A stretch of DNA of 64,000 nt from Pseudomonadota bacterium (GCA_029779435.1 JAKPAM010000242.1:1-64000), one strand, 5' to 3'. Positions 55,175-64,000 are shown, counted from the stretch's first letter. The notes: generated by a model from the sequence alone, not told the origin. Program-made: numbers and translations.

Positions 55175-58100
55175 TCACCAGGTGTCGATGTTCGAGCGCT
55201 TCTTCGTCTGCCTGGGCGCCGGTGGCGGAAACGAGTCCAGCCCGCGCAGGATCCAGCGCCGTGTTTCGGCCGGATCGATGACCGCGTCGAAACTCAGGAA
55301 CGGGGCGACGTTCAGCGCCTTGCCGCGCTCGTACAGCGCGTCGACGAGTTGCTGGAAGCGCTGCTCGCGCGCCTGCGGGTCGGCGATCTTCGCCAGTTCG
55401 TCGCGATGCCCGAGCTTGATCTGCCCTTCGAGGCCCATCGAGCCGAACTCGCCGGTCGGCCAGGCCGTCGTGAAGAACGACCCCTGGTGGAAGCTGCCGC
55501 CGCCCATCGCCATCGCACCCAGCCCGTACGCCTTGCGCAGCACGACGGTGAAGAACGGCACCGTGACGTTGGCCGCGGTGACGAAGATCCGCGACGCATG
55601 GCGGACCAGCGCGGTGCGCTCGGCGTCGGTGCCGACCATGATCCCCGGCGTGTCGCACAGCGAGACCATCGGCAGGTCGAACGCGTCGCACAATTGCAGG
55701 AAGCGGCAGACCTTGTCCGACTCGTCCGAGCCCAGCGCGCCTGCCTGGTGCCGCGGATTGTTGGCGATCAGCCCGATCGGACGCCCTTCGATGCGGATCA
55801 GCGCGGTGACCACGCCGGTCCCGAACGACGGGCGCAGTTCCAGCACCGAGTCATCGTCCGCGAGCAGGCCGATGACCTGCCGCACTTCGTACGAGCGGGT
55901 GCGCCGTTCGGGGATGACGTGCCGCAGCGCCGCCTGGTCCGCGCAATGCCAGTCGGCCAGCGGCCCCTGGAAGTACGACAGGTACTTGCGCGCCATGCGC
56001 GCGGCCTCGCGCTCGTCGTCGACGAGGATGTCGACGACACCCTGGCGCGAATGCATGCGGGCCGGTCCCACGTCCTCGGGTTTGACCACGCCGAGGCCCG
56101 CTCCCTCGATCATCACCGGGCCGCCCATGCCGATCGTCGCCGATCGCGTGGCGATGACGACGTCGCAGCAGCCGAGCAGCGCGGCGTTGCCGGCGAAGCA
56201 CCGGCCGGCGCCGATACCCACCAGCGGCACGAGCCCGCTGAGCCGCGCGAAGTGCCAGAACGTCGGGTTGGCCAGGTTGACGCCGCCGATGTTGTCGCCG
56301 TCATAAGGACGGCCGCCGCCGCCTTCGGTGAAGATCACCACCGGCAGGCGCGCGCGTTCGGCGAGCTGGAACATCCGGTCGTGCTTCTTGTGCCCGATGA
56401 AGCCTTGCGTGCCGGCGAAGACCGTGTAGTCGTACGCCGCCACCATGCAGCGGCTGCGGTCGGGCGGAAAGAGATCGGCATTGACCGTCGCCGTGCCGTA
56501 GATGAAGCCGTCGGCGGGGCTGATCTTCAGCAACTCGTCGTACGTGTGACGGTTGCGCTGCCCGGCCACGGCCAACGCGCCGTACTCGGCGAACGAGCCC
56601 GGGTCGCACACGTCGTCGAGGTTCTCGCGCGCCGTGCGCTGTCCGGTCTTGCGCCGGCGCGCCACGGCGTCGGGCCGTGCCTCATCGAGCGTGCGCGCGT
56701 ATCGCTGCCGGACGTCGAGCAGGTCCGCGCGCACCGACGGTCCCGCCTGCGAGTCGTCCGCCGCACGCGGGCCGTCGTCGCCCAGGCCCGGCTCGATCCG
56801 CACGATCGGGGCGCCGGGCGGCACCAGGGTGCCCACGGCCTGCAGGATCTCGACGACGATGCCGTCGAAAGGTGCGGCGACCTCGTGTTCCATCTTCATC
56901 GCCTCGAGTACCGCGACGGCCTGGCCTTCGCGCACCGTGGCGCCCGGGCCGACCGGCAACTGCACGATCGTTCCGCGAAGCGGCGCGAGCGCGCAGTCGG
57001 CGCGGGCGGCCGCGCCGCCGTCGTCCGGATCGTCCGGATCGTCGTCGATTCCTCCGTCATCGCGCACCTCGCCATGGAGCCCGCCGCCGTTACTTGCCTC
57101 GCCGCCATGGACGGCGGTAAGCGGCGCGTCGAAGTGGCGCGAGCGCGATGCGGCGGCCGGATCGGATTGCGACAGTTCCGGGTGATCGTCGACGAAGCGG
57201 GTCGTCACGATGCCGTCGCGAAACGTCTCGTGGCCGAGCAGGTTGCGCAGGAACGGCAGGTTCGTCGCCACCCCTTCGATCCGGCACTCGCCCAGCGCCC
57301 GCACCGCCCGGTGCACCAGGTCGCCGAAGCGGTTAGACGGCACGTGGATGATGATCTTGGCCAGCAGCGGATCGAAATCGGGATTCGGCGCGTAGCCGAG
57401 GTAAGCGGCGGTATCGACGCGCACGCCGGGACCGCTCGGCGGGTCCCAGGCCGTCAGACGCCCGTCGGTGTCGCCCCCGCCAGTGCCGGTGCCGCGGACG
57501 GCATGGCTGCTCGAGCCATCCACGCCGCTCGCCGCATCCAGCGTCACGCGCAACTGCATCGCGAAGCCGCGCGGCCGGGGCGGATCCGCCGGATCGAGCC
57601 CGGCGTCGGCGAGCGTCGCGCCGCGCGCCAGCATGATTTGCGCGCGGACCAGGTCGATGCCCATCACCTCCTCGGTCACCGTGTGCTCGACCTGGATCCG
57701 GGGATTGGCTTCGATGAACACGAAGCGTTCACCGTCCAGGCCGACGAGGAACTCGAACGTCCCCACGCCGCGGTACGAGACCTCGCCGGCCATCCGCGTC
57801 GCCGCCGCGAACAGCCGTTCGCGCAGCGGTGCGGGCAGGCCCGGGCCCGGCGCGATCTCGACGGCCTTCTGGTGCCGGCGCTGCACGCTGCAGTCGCGCT
57901 CGCCCAGCGCGATGACGCCGTGACCGTCGCCGGCGACCTGGACTTCGATGTGCCGCGCCTGCCGGATCACTTCCTCGACGTAGACGTCGTCGCGGCCGAA
58001 TGCCGAGCGCGCTTCGGAGCGGCAGCGGGCGTAGGCCGGTTCCAGCGCCGCCTGCGTGTCGACGACGCGCATCCCGCGCCCTCCGCCGCCGGCGATCGCC

Positions 58101-58603
58101 TTGACCATGATCGACGCGTCGTCGCCCAGGCCCGCCATGAACGCCCGGGCCTCGTCCAGCGAGGTCGCGCGATTCGTACCGTTGGGCACCGGCACGTCCA
58201 GCGAGCGGGCCAGTTCGCGCGCCTGTCCCTTGTCCCCGAACAGGTCGAGCACGCGCGGCGATGCGCCGATGAACAGCAGGCCGGCGGCCTCGCAGCGGCG
58301 TGCGAACTCGGCATTCTCGCTAAGGAAGCCATAACCGGGGTGGATCGCCGTGCAGCCGGTGCGCGCCGCCGCGTCGATCAGCGCGTCGATGTCCAGGTAG
58401 GCGCGCGCGCCGGCGCCGCGCAGCGGGCAATCGGCATCGGCGGTCTTGCGGTGCAGGCTGCGCTCGTCATCGGTCGAGAAGACGGCGACCGAGCGGATCG
58501 ACAACTCCGCGGCGGCGCGGGCGATGCGCACCGCGATCTCGCCGCGATTGGCGATCAGGATGGAGAACGCATCAGCGGAATTCGGGTTCGGCGAAGTCAA
58601 CAA
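55175..58603 (-). CDS. single-chain biotin-dependent acyl-CoA carboxylase (paralogue)
   Basis: 1142 residues with the same BC-BCCP-CT order as the protein at 37772-41098. BC: ILIANRGEIAVRIARAA, KAIAGGGGRGMR, EANPRIQVEHTVTEE. Biotin site EAMKMEH at about residue 571. CT: CDPGSFAEYG, EGGGGRPYDGDN, AGRCFAGNAALLG, PTGEFGSMGLEG. It has an extra Asp/Gly-rich linker before the carrier domain and a 15-20 residue Gly/Ser insertion in the BC domain. The start is TTG at 58603, preceded by GGAG; no ATG is available before the first conserved motif. It starts 12 bp after the iclR stop, so it is cotranscribed with its likely regulator. Confidence 0.93.
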   Translation of the reverse strand: MLTSPNPNSADAFSILIANRGEIAVRIARAAAELSIRSVAVFSTDDERSLHRKTADADCPLRGAGARAYLDIDALIDAAARTGCTAIHPGYGFLSENAEFARRCEAAGLLFIGASPRVLDLFGDKGQARELARSLDVPVPNGTNRATSLDEARAFMAGLGDDASIMVKAIAGGGGRGMRVVDTQAALEPAYARCRSEARSAFGRDDVYVEEVIRQARHIEVQVAGDGHGVIALGERDCSVQRRHQKAVEIAPGPGLPAPLRERLFAAATRMAGEVSYRGVGTFEFLVGLDGERFVFIEANPRIQVEHTVTEEVMGIDLVRAQIMLARGATLADAGLDPADPPRPRGFAMQLRVTLDAASGVDGSSSHAVRGTGTGGGDTDGRLTAWDPPSGPGVRVDTAAYLGYAPNPDFDPLLAKIIIHVPSNRFGDLVHRAVRALGECRIEGVATNLPFLRNLLGHETFRDGIVTTRFVDDHPELSQSDPAAASRSRHFDAPLTAVHGGEASNGGGLHGEVRDDGGIDDDPDDPDDGGAAARADCALAPLRGTIVQLPVGPGATVREGQAVAVLEAMKMEHEVAAPFDGIVVEILQAVGTLVPPGAPIVRIEPGLGDDGPRAADDSQAGPSVRADLLDVRQRYARTLDEARPDAVARRRKTGQRTARENLDDVCDPGSFAEYGALAVAGQRNRHTYDELLKISPADGFIYGTATVNADLFPPDRSRCMVAAYDYTVFAGTQGFIGHKKHDRMFQLAERARLPVVIFTEGGGGRPYDGDNIGGVNLANPTFWHFARLSGLVPLVGIGAGRCFAGNAALLGCCDVVIATRSATIGMGGPVMIEGAGLGVVKPEDVGPARMHSRQGVVDILVDDEREAARMARKYLSYFQGPLADWHCADQAALRHVIPERRTRSYEVRQVIGLLADDDSVLELRPSFGTGVVTALIRIEGRPIGLIANNPRHQAGALGSDESDKVCRFLQLCDAFDLPMVSLCDTPGIMVGTDAERTALVRHASRIFVTAANVTVPFFTVVLRKAYGLGAMAMGGGSFHQGSFFTTAWPTGEFGSMGLEGQIKLGHRDELAKIADPQAREQRFQQLVDALYERGKALNVAPFLSFDAVIDPAETRRWILRGLDSFPPPAPRQTKKRSNIDTW

Positions 58604-58615
58604 GGGGCTCCGGAG

Positions 58616-59383
58616 TCAGGCGGGGGTGGGCGACGGGGCATCGGCATCGGTGATCCTGCGGATCGTCGCCAGCAGGTGTTCGGCATGGCCTTTGTAGTTC
58701 GGCAGCATCCGATGCAGCGGGCCGGCGACGCACAGCGCGTACGGCTCGCCCTGCAGGAACACCGCGGCCGAGATGCCGCCGACGTCGGGATCGCTTTCGG
58801 CGAAGTTCTCGTGCCAGCCGCGCTGGACGCCCTTGTCCACGTCGGCGTCGAGCGCCTCGGCGCTCATCAGCGACTGCGGGGTGTGCCCGACATAAGCCAG
58901 CGTCGGCAGCAGCTTGGCGCGTTCGGCCGCGCCCATCGTGCCCAGCAGCGCCTTGCCCATCGAATTGGCGGGGATCTCGCGGACCTCGCCGACCAGCGGG
59001 TTCAGGCGGATGCGATGCGGCGAGGGCACGACATCCAGGTAGATCACGCGCGTGCCGATCCGCTTGGCCAGGATCACGGTCTCCTGCGTGCGCTCGACGA
59101 GCGCCGCCAGATCGTCGGCGATCCGCACGGTGACCGGATCGTTCTCGGCGATCACGTGGCACAGGTCGAGCATCCGGCGCGTCGGATACAGCGGGCCGCG
59201 CGGCCGGACCGGATACACGTAGCCGCGTGCCTGCGCACCCTTGAGCAGCCCGTGGCAGCTCGATACCGGGATGCCGATCTGCGCGGCCAGCTCGGACAAC
59301 GACACCGGCCGTTTGAGCGCCGCGAATGCTTCATACATCTGGATCGCGCGCAGGGCGACGGTGCTTTCCGATTTCGCAGTCAT
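58616..59383 (-). CDS. IclR-family transcriptional regulator
   Basis: 255 residues. The N-terminal winged helix (about 8-70: ALRAIQMYEAFAALKRPVSL, AAQIGIPVSSCHGLLK) is followed by the effector-binding domain (about 85-245: PHRIRLNPLVGEVREIPANSMGKALLG; DVGGISAAVF). IclR regulators usually sense the substrate or product of the pathway next to them, here a carboxylic acid or acyl-CoA. First gene of the minus-strand operon and divergent from the Bug-PrpD operon, so it may control both from the 150-bp region between. Confidence 0.93.
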   Translation of the reverse strand: MTAKSESTVALRAIQMYEAFAALKRPVSLSELAAQIGIPVSSCHGLLKGAQARGYVYPVRPRGPLYPTRRMLDLCHVIAENDPVTVRIADDLAALVERTQETVILAKRIGTRVIYLDVVPSPHRIRLNPLVGEVREIPANSMGKALLGTMGAAERAKLLPTLAYVGHTPQSLMSAEALDADVDKGVQRGWHENFAESDPDVGGISAAVFLQGEPYALCVAGPLHRMLPNYKGHAEHLLATIRRITDADAPSPTPA

Positions 59384-59533
59384 GAAAATAGTTTCCTATC
59401 AGAGAAATTCAAAGTCAACCTGTCCCGGGGTGATACCCGCTGCCGCTCAGAGCAGTTTCGTAGGGGTCGCAGATTGACAAATATCTTTCGTGAGGAGAAA
59501 AATAATTACGCACACATGAAAAAGGAGATAGCG
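59384..59533. promoter_or_regulatory. divergent control region iclR / bug-prpD
   Basis: AT-rich for this genome. It holds a TTGACA (59474-59479) that fits a -35 box for the rightward operon, although the best -10 (AATAAT, 59501-59506) is 21 bp away. A small dyad ATAG-TTTC-CTAT (59388-59399) and TTTC/GAAA arms (59392-59407) just before iclR are possible IclR sites. Confidence 0.4.
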
Positions 59534-60547
59534 GTGAAGCGTTTTGCCCACCTCACTGTACCGGCATGGATCGCCCGGACCCTGGTGGCGATCGGCCTGC
59601 TGGGGATCGCGCCGGCCTGCCTGGGCCAGGACGTCGCCGCAGCGGCGGGCTACCCGACCAAGCCGGTTCGCCTCGTGGTGGGTTTTCCGCCCGGCACATC
59701 GACGGACATCGTCGCGCGGACCGTGGCCGAAGCGCTGCACAAACGGTTCGAGCAGCCGTTCGTCGTCGAGAACCGTCCCGGCGCCAACGGCATGCTGGCG
59801 GCCGAGCAGGTGGCGCGGTCGGCGCCGGACGGCTATACGGTGCTGTTCACGAACACCAGCGCGATCACGCTGAACCCGCTCGTCTACAAGAACCTGCGCT
59901 ACGACGTGAACGAGGATTTCGCGCCGGTGACGACGGTCATCTCGGTACCGGCCCTGCTGCTGGTGAGCACCGGCAATCCGCGGCTGGGCGCCGTCAAGTC
60001 GGTCGCCGAGCTGGTCGCCGCCGGCAAGACCGGCACGCCGCTGACGTATGCCTCGCTCGGCAACGGCAACCTGTTCCAACTGGCCGGCGCCGAGCTGAGC
60101 CTGGCGGCCGGCATCGAATCGCTGCACGTGCCGTATCGGGCCGGCCTGGTCAGCACCGCGCTGTTGGGCAACGAGGTCGATTTCACGTTCGACACGCTGG
60201 CCGCGCTGCCGCAGGTCCGCAACGGCCGCTTGCGCGCGCTGGGTGTCACGTCCGGCACGCGGTGGCGCGAACTGCCCGACGTGCCGACACTGGAAGAGGC
60301 CGGCTATCCGATGCTGCGCTACGACCTGTGGACAGGTGTCATGGCGCCCAAGGGCACGCCGCCCGCGATCCTCGACACGCTGTATCGCGAGATCGCGGCC
60401 GCCGCGCGCACGGCCGAGGCCATGGCGCGACTGACGACGCTGGGCGACGTGTTGACGATGCCGCCGGCGCAGTTCGCCGATGCGATCCGCCGCGATCTCG
60501 ACCGCAACGCGGCGGCGGTCAAGCGCACCGGCATCACCGCGAACTGA
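59534..60547 (+). CDS. Bug-family periplasmic receptor
   Basis: 337 residues, TctC/Bug fold: YPTKPVRLVVGFPPGTSTD, VENRPGANGMLAAE, APDGYTVLFTNTSA, LPDVPTLEEAGYPML. The GTG at 59534 is preferred as start because AAAGGAG (59521-59527) stands 6 bp before it; an in-frame ATG at 59516 has its nearest GAGGAGA too far upstream and would add six residues. The export signal is ARTLVAIGLLGIAPACLGQ. First gene of an operon with an MmgE/PrpD gene that starts 14 bp after its stop. Similar to the receptor at 53097. Confidence 0.94.
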   Translation: MKRFAHLTVPAWIARTLVAIGLLGIAPACLGQDVAAAAGYPTKPVRLVVGFPPGTSTDIVARTVAEALHKRFEQPFVVENRPGANGMLAAEQVARSAPDGYTVLFTNTSAITLNPLVYKNLRYDVNEDFAPVTTVISVPALLLVSTGNPRLGAVKSVAELVAAGKTGTPLTYASLGNGNLFQLAGAELSLAAGIESLHVPYRAGLVSTALLGNEVDFTFDTLAALPQVRNGRLRALGVTSGTRWRELPDVPTLEEAGYPMLRYDLWTGVMAPKGTPPAILDTLYREIAAAARTAEAMARLTTLGDVLTMPPAQFADAIRRDLDRNAAAVKRTGITAN

Positions 60548-60561
60548 GGCGGGAGGTCGCG

Positions 60562-61944
60562 ATGTCCAACTCCGAATCCGGCGCCGACCTCGCGCATCTG
60601 GCCGGCGAGGCGCTGGCGATCGACGCACGAACCCTGCCGGACGCGATACGGCGCCAAGCGAACCTGTGCGTGCTCGACACCGTCGGCTGCATCATCGCCG
60701 GGGCGCGCACCCGCGAGGCCGAGCTGATGCTGGCCTGCGAACCGCCTTCGGCCGATGGGATGCCGCTGCGGATACCGGGGCTGCGCGAGACGCGGCCACT
60801 GCGGTCGGCGCTGCGCATCGCCGGTTACCTGGGCGACGTGCTCGAACTGAACGATCTGATCGGCGGGCACGCGAGCATCGGCAACGTCACGCTCGCGCTC
60901 GCGCTCGGCCAGGAGCGCGACGCGCCGGGAACCAAGGTGCTCGAAGCCGTCGTGCGCGGCATCGAAGTCACGGCGCGCGTCTACGCCTCGGTCTATCCGA
61001 CGCTGAAGCGGTTCTCCAGCGTCGGCATGATGCCGGTCGGCTTGCCGGCGGCGATCGGATCGGCGGCCGTCGCCGCACATCTGCTGGACCTGGATCGCGA
61101 GCGCACCGGCCACGCGATGGCGATCGCCGGCGCGCTGTCGGGCTGGTGCCCGGCGGAGGTCATCTTCGGCGAAGGCGGCTCGGTCAAGCCGATGCTGTTC
61201 GGCGCGCAGACGGCGCAAACCGGGCTCGACGGCGCCCTGTACGCACGTGCCGGCATGACGGGGCCGATGCGGCTGCTCGAGAGCAAGGTCGGCTACTTCG
61301 CGACGGCATCCCATGCCGGGGCTTATGCGAGGGACGACTGGGCGGGCCGGTGGGCGCTGGCCGAGCCGCGCCGCAAGCTGCATGCGTGCTGCGGCTACAT
61401 CCATGCGCCGATCGACCTGTTGAGCCGGATGCGGATCGACGATCCCGCGCGGTTGGCCGGTGGCCTCGTCGAAGTGCGCGTCCCGCCTTATGTCGCCGAG
61501 GTCGTCGCCAAGGACCGGCTGCCGGTCTCGCCGAACGATGCGCGCTTCCATTTGCAGTATTGCCTGGCGCACGTGCTGGCCGGCGTCGACGTCTTCCTGC
61601 CCGAGCACAGCATCGAGATGGACGCGCATCTGCGCGATCCCGCGCTGGTCGCGGCGATGGCCCAGATTTCGGTGGTGGCCGACGAGCGGTTCTCGCACTA
61701 CCACCAGTGCGAGATCGCGGTCCGCGACGCATCGGCCGGCCCGTCCGCCGCGTCGTTCACGCGCATGCTGTCCAGCCCGCGCGGCACGCCGCGTAATCCG
61801 TTGTCGGACCAGGAGGTCGTCGACAAGTTCCTGCGGCTGAGCGGACCGGTCGTCGGCGACGCGGCGGCCGAGCGCTTCGTCGAACGGACGCTCGCGTTGC
61901 ACGAGGCGGCCGGCGCGCGCGAGTGGATCGGGGCGCTGGGTTAG
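60562..61944 (+). CDS. MmgE/PrpD-family protein
   Basis: 460 residues with the family's features: LDTVGCIIAGARTREAE near the N-terminus, DVLELNDLIGGHASIGNVTL (about 94-113), GFGEGG-like IFGEGGSVKPMLFGAQTAQ, and KLHACCGYIHAPIDLLSRM. The family includes 2-methylcitrate dehydratase and cis-aconitate decarboxylase; a dehydratase, decarboxylase or isomerase of a di- or tricarboxylic acid is expected. GGGAGG about 6 bp before the ATG is a strong ribosome site. The neighbouring Bug receptor suggests its substrate is imported as a free acid. Confidence 0.92.
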   Translation: MSNSESGADLAHLAGEALAIDARTLPDAIRRQANLCVLDTVGCIIAGARTREAELMLACEPPSADGMPLRIPGLRETRPLRSALRIAGYLGDVLELNDLIGGHASIGNVTLALALGQERDAPGTKVLEAVVRGIEVTARVYASVYPTLKRFSSVGMMPVGLPAAIGSAAVAAHLLDLDRERTGHAMAIAGALSGWCPAEVIFGEGGSVKPMLFGAQTAQTGLDGALYARAGMTGPMRLLESKVGYFATASHAGAYARDDWAGRWALAEPRRKLHACCGYIHAPIDLLSRMRIDDPARLAGGLVEVRVPPYVAEVVAKDRLPVSPNDARFHLQYCLAHVLAGVDVFLPEHSIEMDAHLRDPALVAAMAQISVVADERFSHYHQCEIAVRDASAGPSAASFTRMLSSPRGTPRNPLSDQEVVDKFLRLSGPVVGDAAAERFVERTLALHEAAGAREWIGALG

Positions 61945-62010
61945 CGGATCGTTCGTTCCGCGTGCCTCGGTCCGCCGGCCCGGTGCGTCGATGGGATTCC
62001 GCGTGAGGCG

Positions 62011-62259
62011 CTATGCGGCTCGGCCGCAACCCGCGGGCTTGTAGACGCGCTCGGTGGACGGTGGAAACTTCGCCAGCTTGCCCGCCGGCCGACGCGGCCG
62101 TGCCACCAGCTCGCCACCGCAGTTCGGGCATTTGCCCTCGAGGACGGACTCCGCGCAATCGACGCAGAACGTGCACTCGAACGAACAGATCCGCGCGTCG
62201 GCGGACTCGGGCGGCAGGTCTTTGTCGCAGCACTCGCAGCCGGGGCGCAGTTGCAGCAT
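62011..62259 (-). CDS. DUF1272 small zinc-ribbon protein
   Basis: 82 residues from ATG 62259, with AAGGAG 6 bp upstream. MLQLRPGCECCDKDLPP, ARICSFECTFCVDCAES and KCPNCGGELVARPRRP give eight to nine Cys in C-x2-C type pairs, the pattern of the DUF1272 family. Function unknown; it probably binds zinc. The start is shared by a longer open frame upstream that is not coding. Confidence 0.93.
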   Translation of the reverse strand: MLQLRPGCECCDKDLPPESADARICSFECTFCVDCAESVLEGKCPNCGGELVARPRRPAGKLAKFPPSTERVYKPAGCGRAA

Positions 62260-62360
62260 GGTTGCTCCTTCGTTGGAAGTGGTCTCGATCGGATAGCCAT
62301 GCCTCACGGTTGTGATCGAGTGTGAAAGCGAGGTCCTGCGACGCCCGCCAGGTCCGCCGT

Positions 62361-64000
62361 TCAGAGGATACGGCCTTCGCGCGTGGCCTTGATCAGCAAC
62401 TGTTCGATCGCGCTGGCCGGCAGCGGCTTGCTGTACCAGAAGCCCTGGCAGATGTCGCAGCCGTGCTCGCCCAGGAAGTCGAGCTGATCGCGCTGTTCCA
62501 CGCCCTCGGCGACGACGGCCAGGTTCAGCGTGTGCGCCATCGAGATGATCGCCGACACGATCGCCGTGCCTTGCGCGTCGTTCGGCACGTCGTCGATGAA
62601 CGACTTGTCCAGCTTCAGTTCGTTGATCGGCATCCGCTTCAAGTATGACAGCGACGAGAATCCGGTGCCGAAATCGTCCAGCGAGATCTGTAGTCCCAGC
62701 GACTGCAGGCTGGCCAGGACCTTGCGACCCTGCTCGAAGTCGTGCATCAGGCTGCTCTCGGTCAGCTCGATCGTCAGCAGCCGCGGGTCGAGCCGGTGAC
62801 GGTCGAGCGCTCGCCGCACGTCGTGCGGCAGGGACTCGTCGCGCAACTGCATGCTCGACAGGTTGATCGAGACGGCCAGCGGCGTACCGGCGTTCTGCCA
62901 TGCGGCGGCCTGCCGGCAGGCTTCGCCGATGACCCAGCGGCCGATGTCGATGATGACGTCCGACGACTCCGCGATCTGGATGAACCAGCCGGGGCCGAGC
63001 AGGCCGCGGCTCGGATGCTGCCAGCGGATCAGCGCTTCGCAGCCGCACAGGCGGCCGCTGGCGATGTCCATCTTCGGCTGATAGAACAGGACGAACTCCT
63101 CGCGCTCGACGGCGCGCCGCAACTGCGATTCGACGGTCAGCACGTCGCGCGCGGTGTCGTCCAGTTCCCGTGCGTAGAACGCGATCGCGTTGCGGCCGCG
63201 GCCCAGCGCCTGCGCGGCCGCGGTGCCGGCCTGCTGGTACAGCGCCTGCGCATCGCTCTGGCTGCGCGGGTCGCTGGCCGATCCGGAGATGCCGATCGCC
63301 GTGGTCAGGTACAGCTCGGTGCCGTCCAGGTCGAATGGCTGCGCCAGCACCTGGTGGATGCGGCGCGCGACGATCGCCGCGTCCTCGACGCCGCGCAAGC
63401 CGGTCAGCAGCAGCGCGAACGTGTCGTGCTCGACGCGGGCCACGCGTCCGTTGGCGCGGCCGCGCTGCAGCGAGACGCGCGCCAGCAGGTCGGTGTCGCG
63501 GGTAACGGCCTGCAGCCGCTCGGACAGCTCCTGCAGCGCGTCGTCACCGGCCTTGTCGCCCAGCGAGCCGGTGATGCGCAGAAGGCCGTCGATCTTCAGC
63601 AGCAGCAGCGCCATGTGCGTGTGGTCCTGCGCCGGACGCTGCAACCGGTCGGTCAACCGCTCGATCAGGTGGCGCCGGTTCGGCAGGCCCGTCAGCGGAT
63701 CGAAGTACTCGAGCCGGTCGCGATACGCCTTGAATGCCAGCGAGTTGCGCAGCCGCAGCGCCAGTTCGCTCGCGTCGACCGGTTTCTCCAGAAAATCGGT
63801 CGCGCCCAGTTCGAGCACCTTGAGCTTGGTCGGCGCGTCGCTGGCCGACGTCATCACGATCACCGGCATGAACCGTGTGCGCGGATCGGCGCGTACGGCG
63901 GCCAGGATGTCGAAGCCGTTGACCCGCGGCATCATCAGATCCAACAGCAGCACGTCGGGCTTGTCGCGCTGGATCGCCTCGATCGCCGACGTCGGATCGT
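62361..64000 (-). CDS. REC-GGDEF-EAL response regulator, N-terminus outside window
   Basis: At least 546 residues; the gene runs beyond base 64000. The receiver domain shows the phospho-acceptor Asp in VLLLDLMMPRVNG and the conserved Lys in FLEKPVDASE. The GGDEF domain begins DPLTGLPNRRHL, but its active site reads VEHDTFALLL, so it is degenerate and probably does not make cyclic di-GMP. The EAL domain has CEALIRWQHP, the metal-binding ELTES, SLDDFGTGFSSLSYLKR and LDKSFIDD, and looks catalytically complete. A cyclic di-GMP phosphodiesterase under two-component control is the likely role, opposing cyclases such as the one at 26519-27445. Confidence 0.94.
   Translation of the reverse strand, partial: DPTSAIEAIQRDKPDVLLLDLMMPRVNGFDILAAVRADPRTRFMPVIVMTSASDAPTKLKVLELGATDFLEKPVDASELALRLRNSLAFKAYRDRLEYFDPLTGLPNRRHLIERLTDRLQRPAQDHTHMALLLLKIDGLLRITGSLGDKAGDDALQELSERLQAVTRDTDLLARVSLQRGRANGRVARVEHDTFALLLTGLRGVEDAAIVARRIHQVLAQPFDLDGTELYLTTAIGISGSASDPRSQSDAQALYQQAGTAAAQALGRGRNAIAFYARELDDTARDVLTVESQLRRAVEREEFVLFYQPKMDIASGRLCGCEALIRWQHPSRGLLGPGWFIQIAESSDVIIDIGRWVIGEACRQAAAWQNAGTPLAVSINLSSMQLRDESLPHDVRRALDRHRLDPRLLTIELTESSLMHDFEQGRKVLASLQSLGLQISLDDFGTGFSSLSYLKRMPINELKLDKSFIDDVPNDAQGTAIVSAIISMAHTLNLAVVAEGVEQRDQLDFLGEHGCDICQGFWYSKPLPASAIEQLLIKATREGRIL

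Noticed and set aside
54065-59515. Giant plus-strand open frame of more than 1800 codons before the receptor at 59534
   Set aside because: It is antisense to the Bug, CoA-transferase, carboxylase and iclR genes, is Arg/Ala/His-rich with no domain, and is open only because GC-rich codons rarely give stops on the other strand. Only its last part, from 59534, is a gene.

Overview
The window is very GC-rich, with strong GC3-type codon use. The atpD-atpC end of the ATP synthase operon is followed by hemE and priA. It also carries three Bug-type (tripartite tricarboxylate) solute receptors, two LivK-type receptors, a classical porin_4-type porin and an AcuR/AcuI pair. Together these suggest a betaproteobacterium of the order Burkholderiales, and the atp-hemE-priA order suggests a chromosomal segment not far from the origin. 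I cannot name a genus. I saw no tRNA, rRNA, insertion sequence, phage gene or CRISPR array.

Layout. 1-1566: end of the atp operon. 1567-2586: a 1-kb gene-free stretch rich in inverted and degenerate repeats. 2587-7943: a type I secretion cassette (repeat-rich presumed substrate, HlyB-type ABC exporter, HlyD-type adaptor with an abnormal N-terminus). 7994-8091: a heptanucleotide tandem repeat. 8120-18905: HI0933-type flavoprotein, GntR regulator, hemE, priA, rep, a phytase-like lipoprotein and a HAD hydrolase. 19149-20870: an orphan KAP-like NTPase. 20875-25855: Bug receptor, then acuR-acuI-acyl-CoA dehydrogenase, then a GNAT. 25855-26015: a 161-bp imperfect palindrome. 26066-33568: hypothetical protein, diguanylate cyclase, LivK-like receptor with an HtrA-like protease, a porin gene broken by one in-frame TGA, and a divergent MocR/DUF2917 pair.

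33591-42260 (minus strand): MltB-like transglycosylase, Tat-exported LivK-like receptor, amidohydrolase, a single-chain biotin-dependent acyl-CoA carboxylase and a zinc alcohol dehydrogenase. 42342-48815 (minus strand): a GT39-like glycosyltransferase preceded by a compact zorA-zorB-zorC operon with no zorD, the most striking locus here. 49019-52951: a cysteine-less thiolase-like protein with its DUF35 partner, a methyltransferase, two GNATs and an SGNH hydrolase. 53097-61944: a second carboxylic-acid/acyl-CoA cluster in which IclR, a second single-chain acyl-CoA carboxylase, a deletion-broken CaiB-type CoA-transferase and a Bug receptor diverge from another Bug receptor and an MmgE/PrpD protein. 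62011-64000: a DUF1272 zinc-ribbon protein and the C-terminal part of a REC-GGDEF-EAL regulator.

How it fits together. Much of the window serves uptake of organic acids (five periplasmic receptors, none with its membrane permease here) and acyl-CoA chemistry (two carboxylases, acrylyl-CoA reductase, acyl-CoA dehydrogenase, thiolase-like/DUF35 pair, CoA-transferase remnant, PrpD). The accessory layer is the Zorya-like motor operon, the KAP NTPase and the type I secretion cassette. A recurring oddity is low-complexity Ala/Ser/Gly/Pro-rich sequence added to conserved proteins (HlyD, PriA, Rep, MltB, AcuR, CoA-transferase). Annotations rest on reading motifs by eye; no database search was run.
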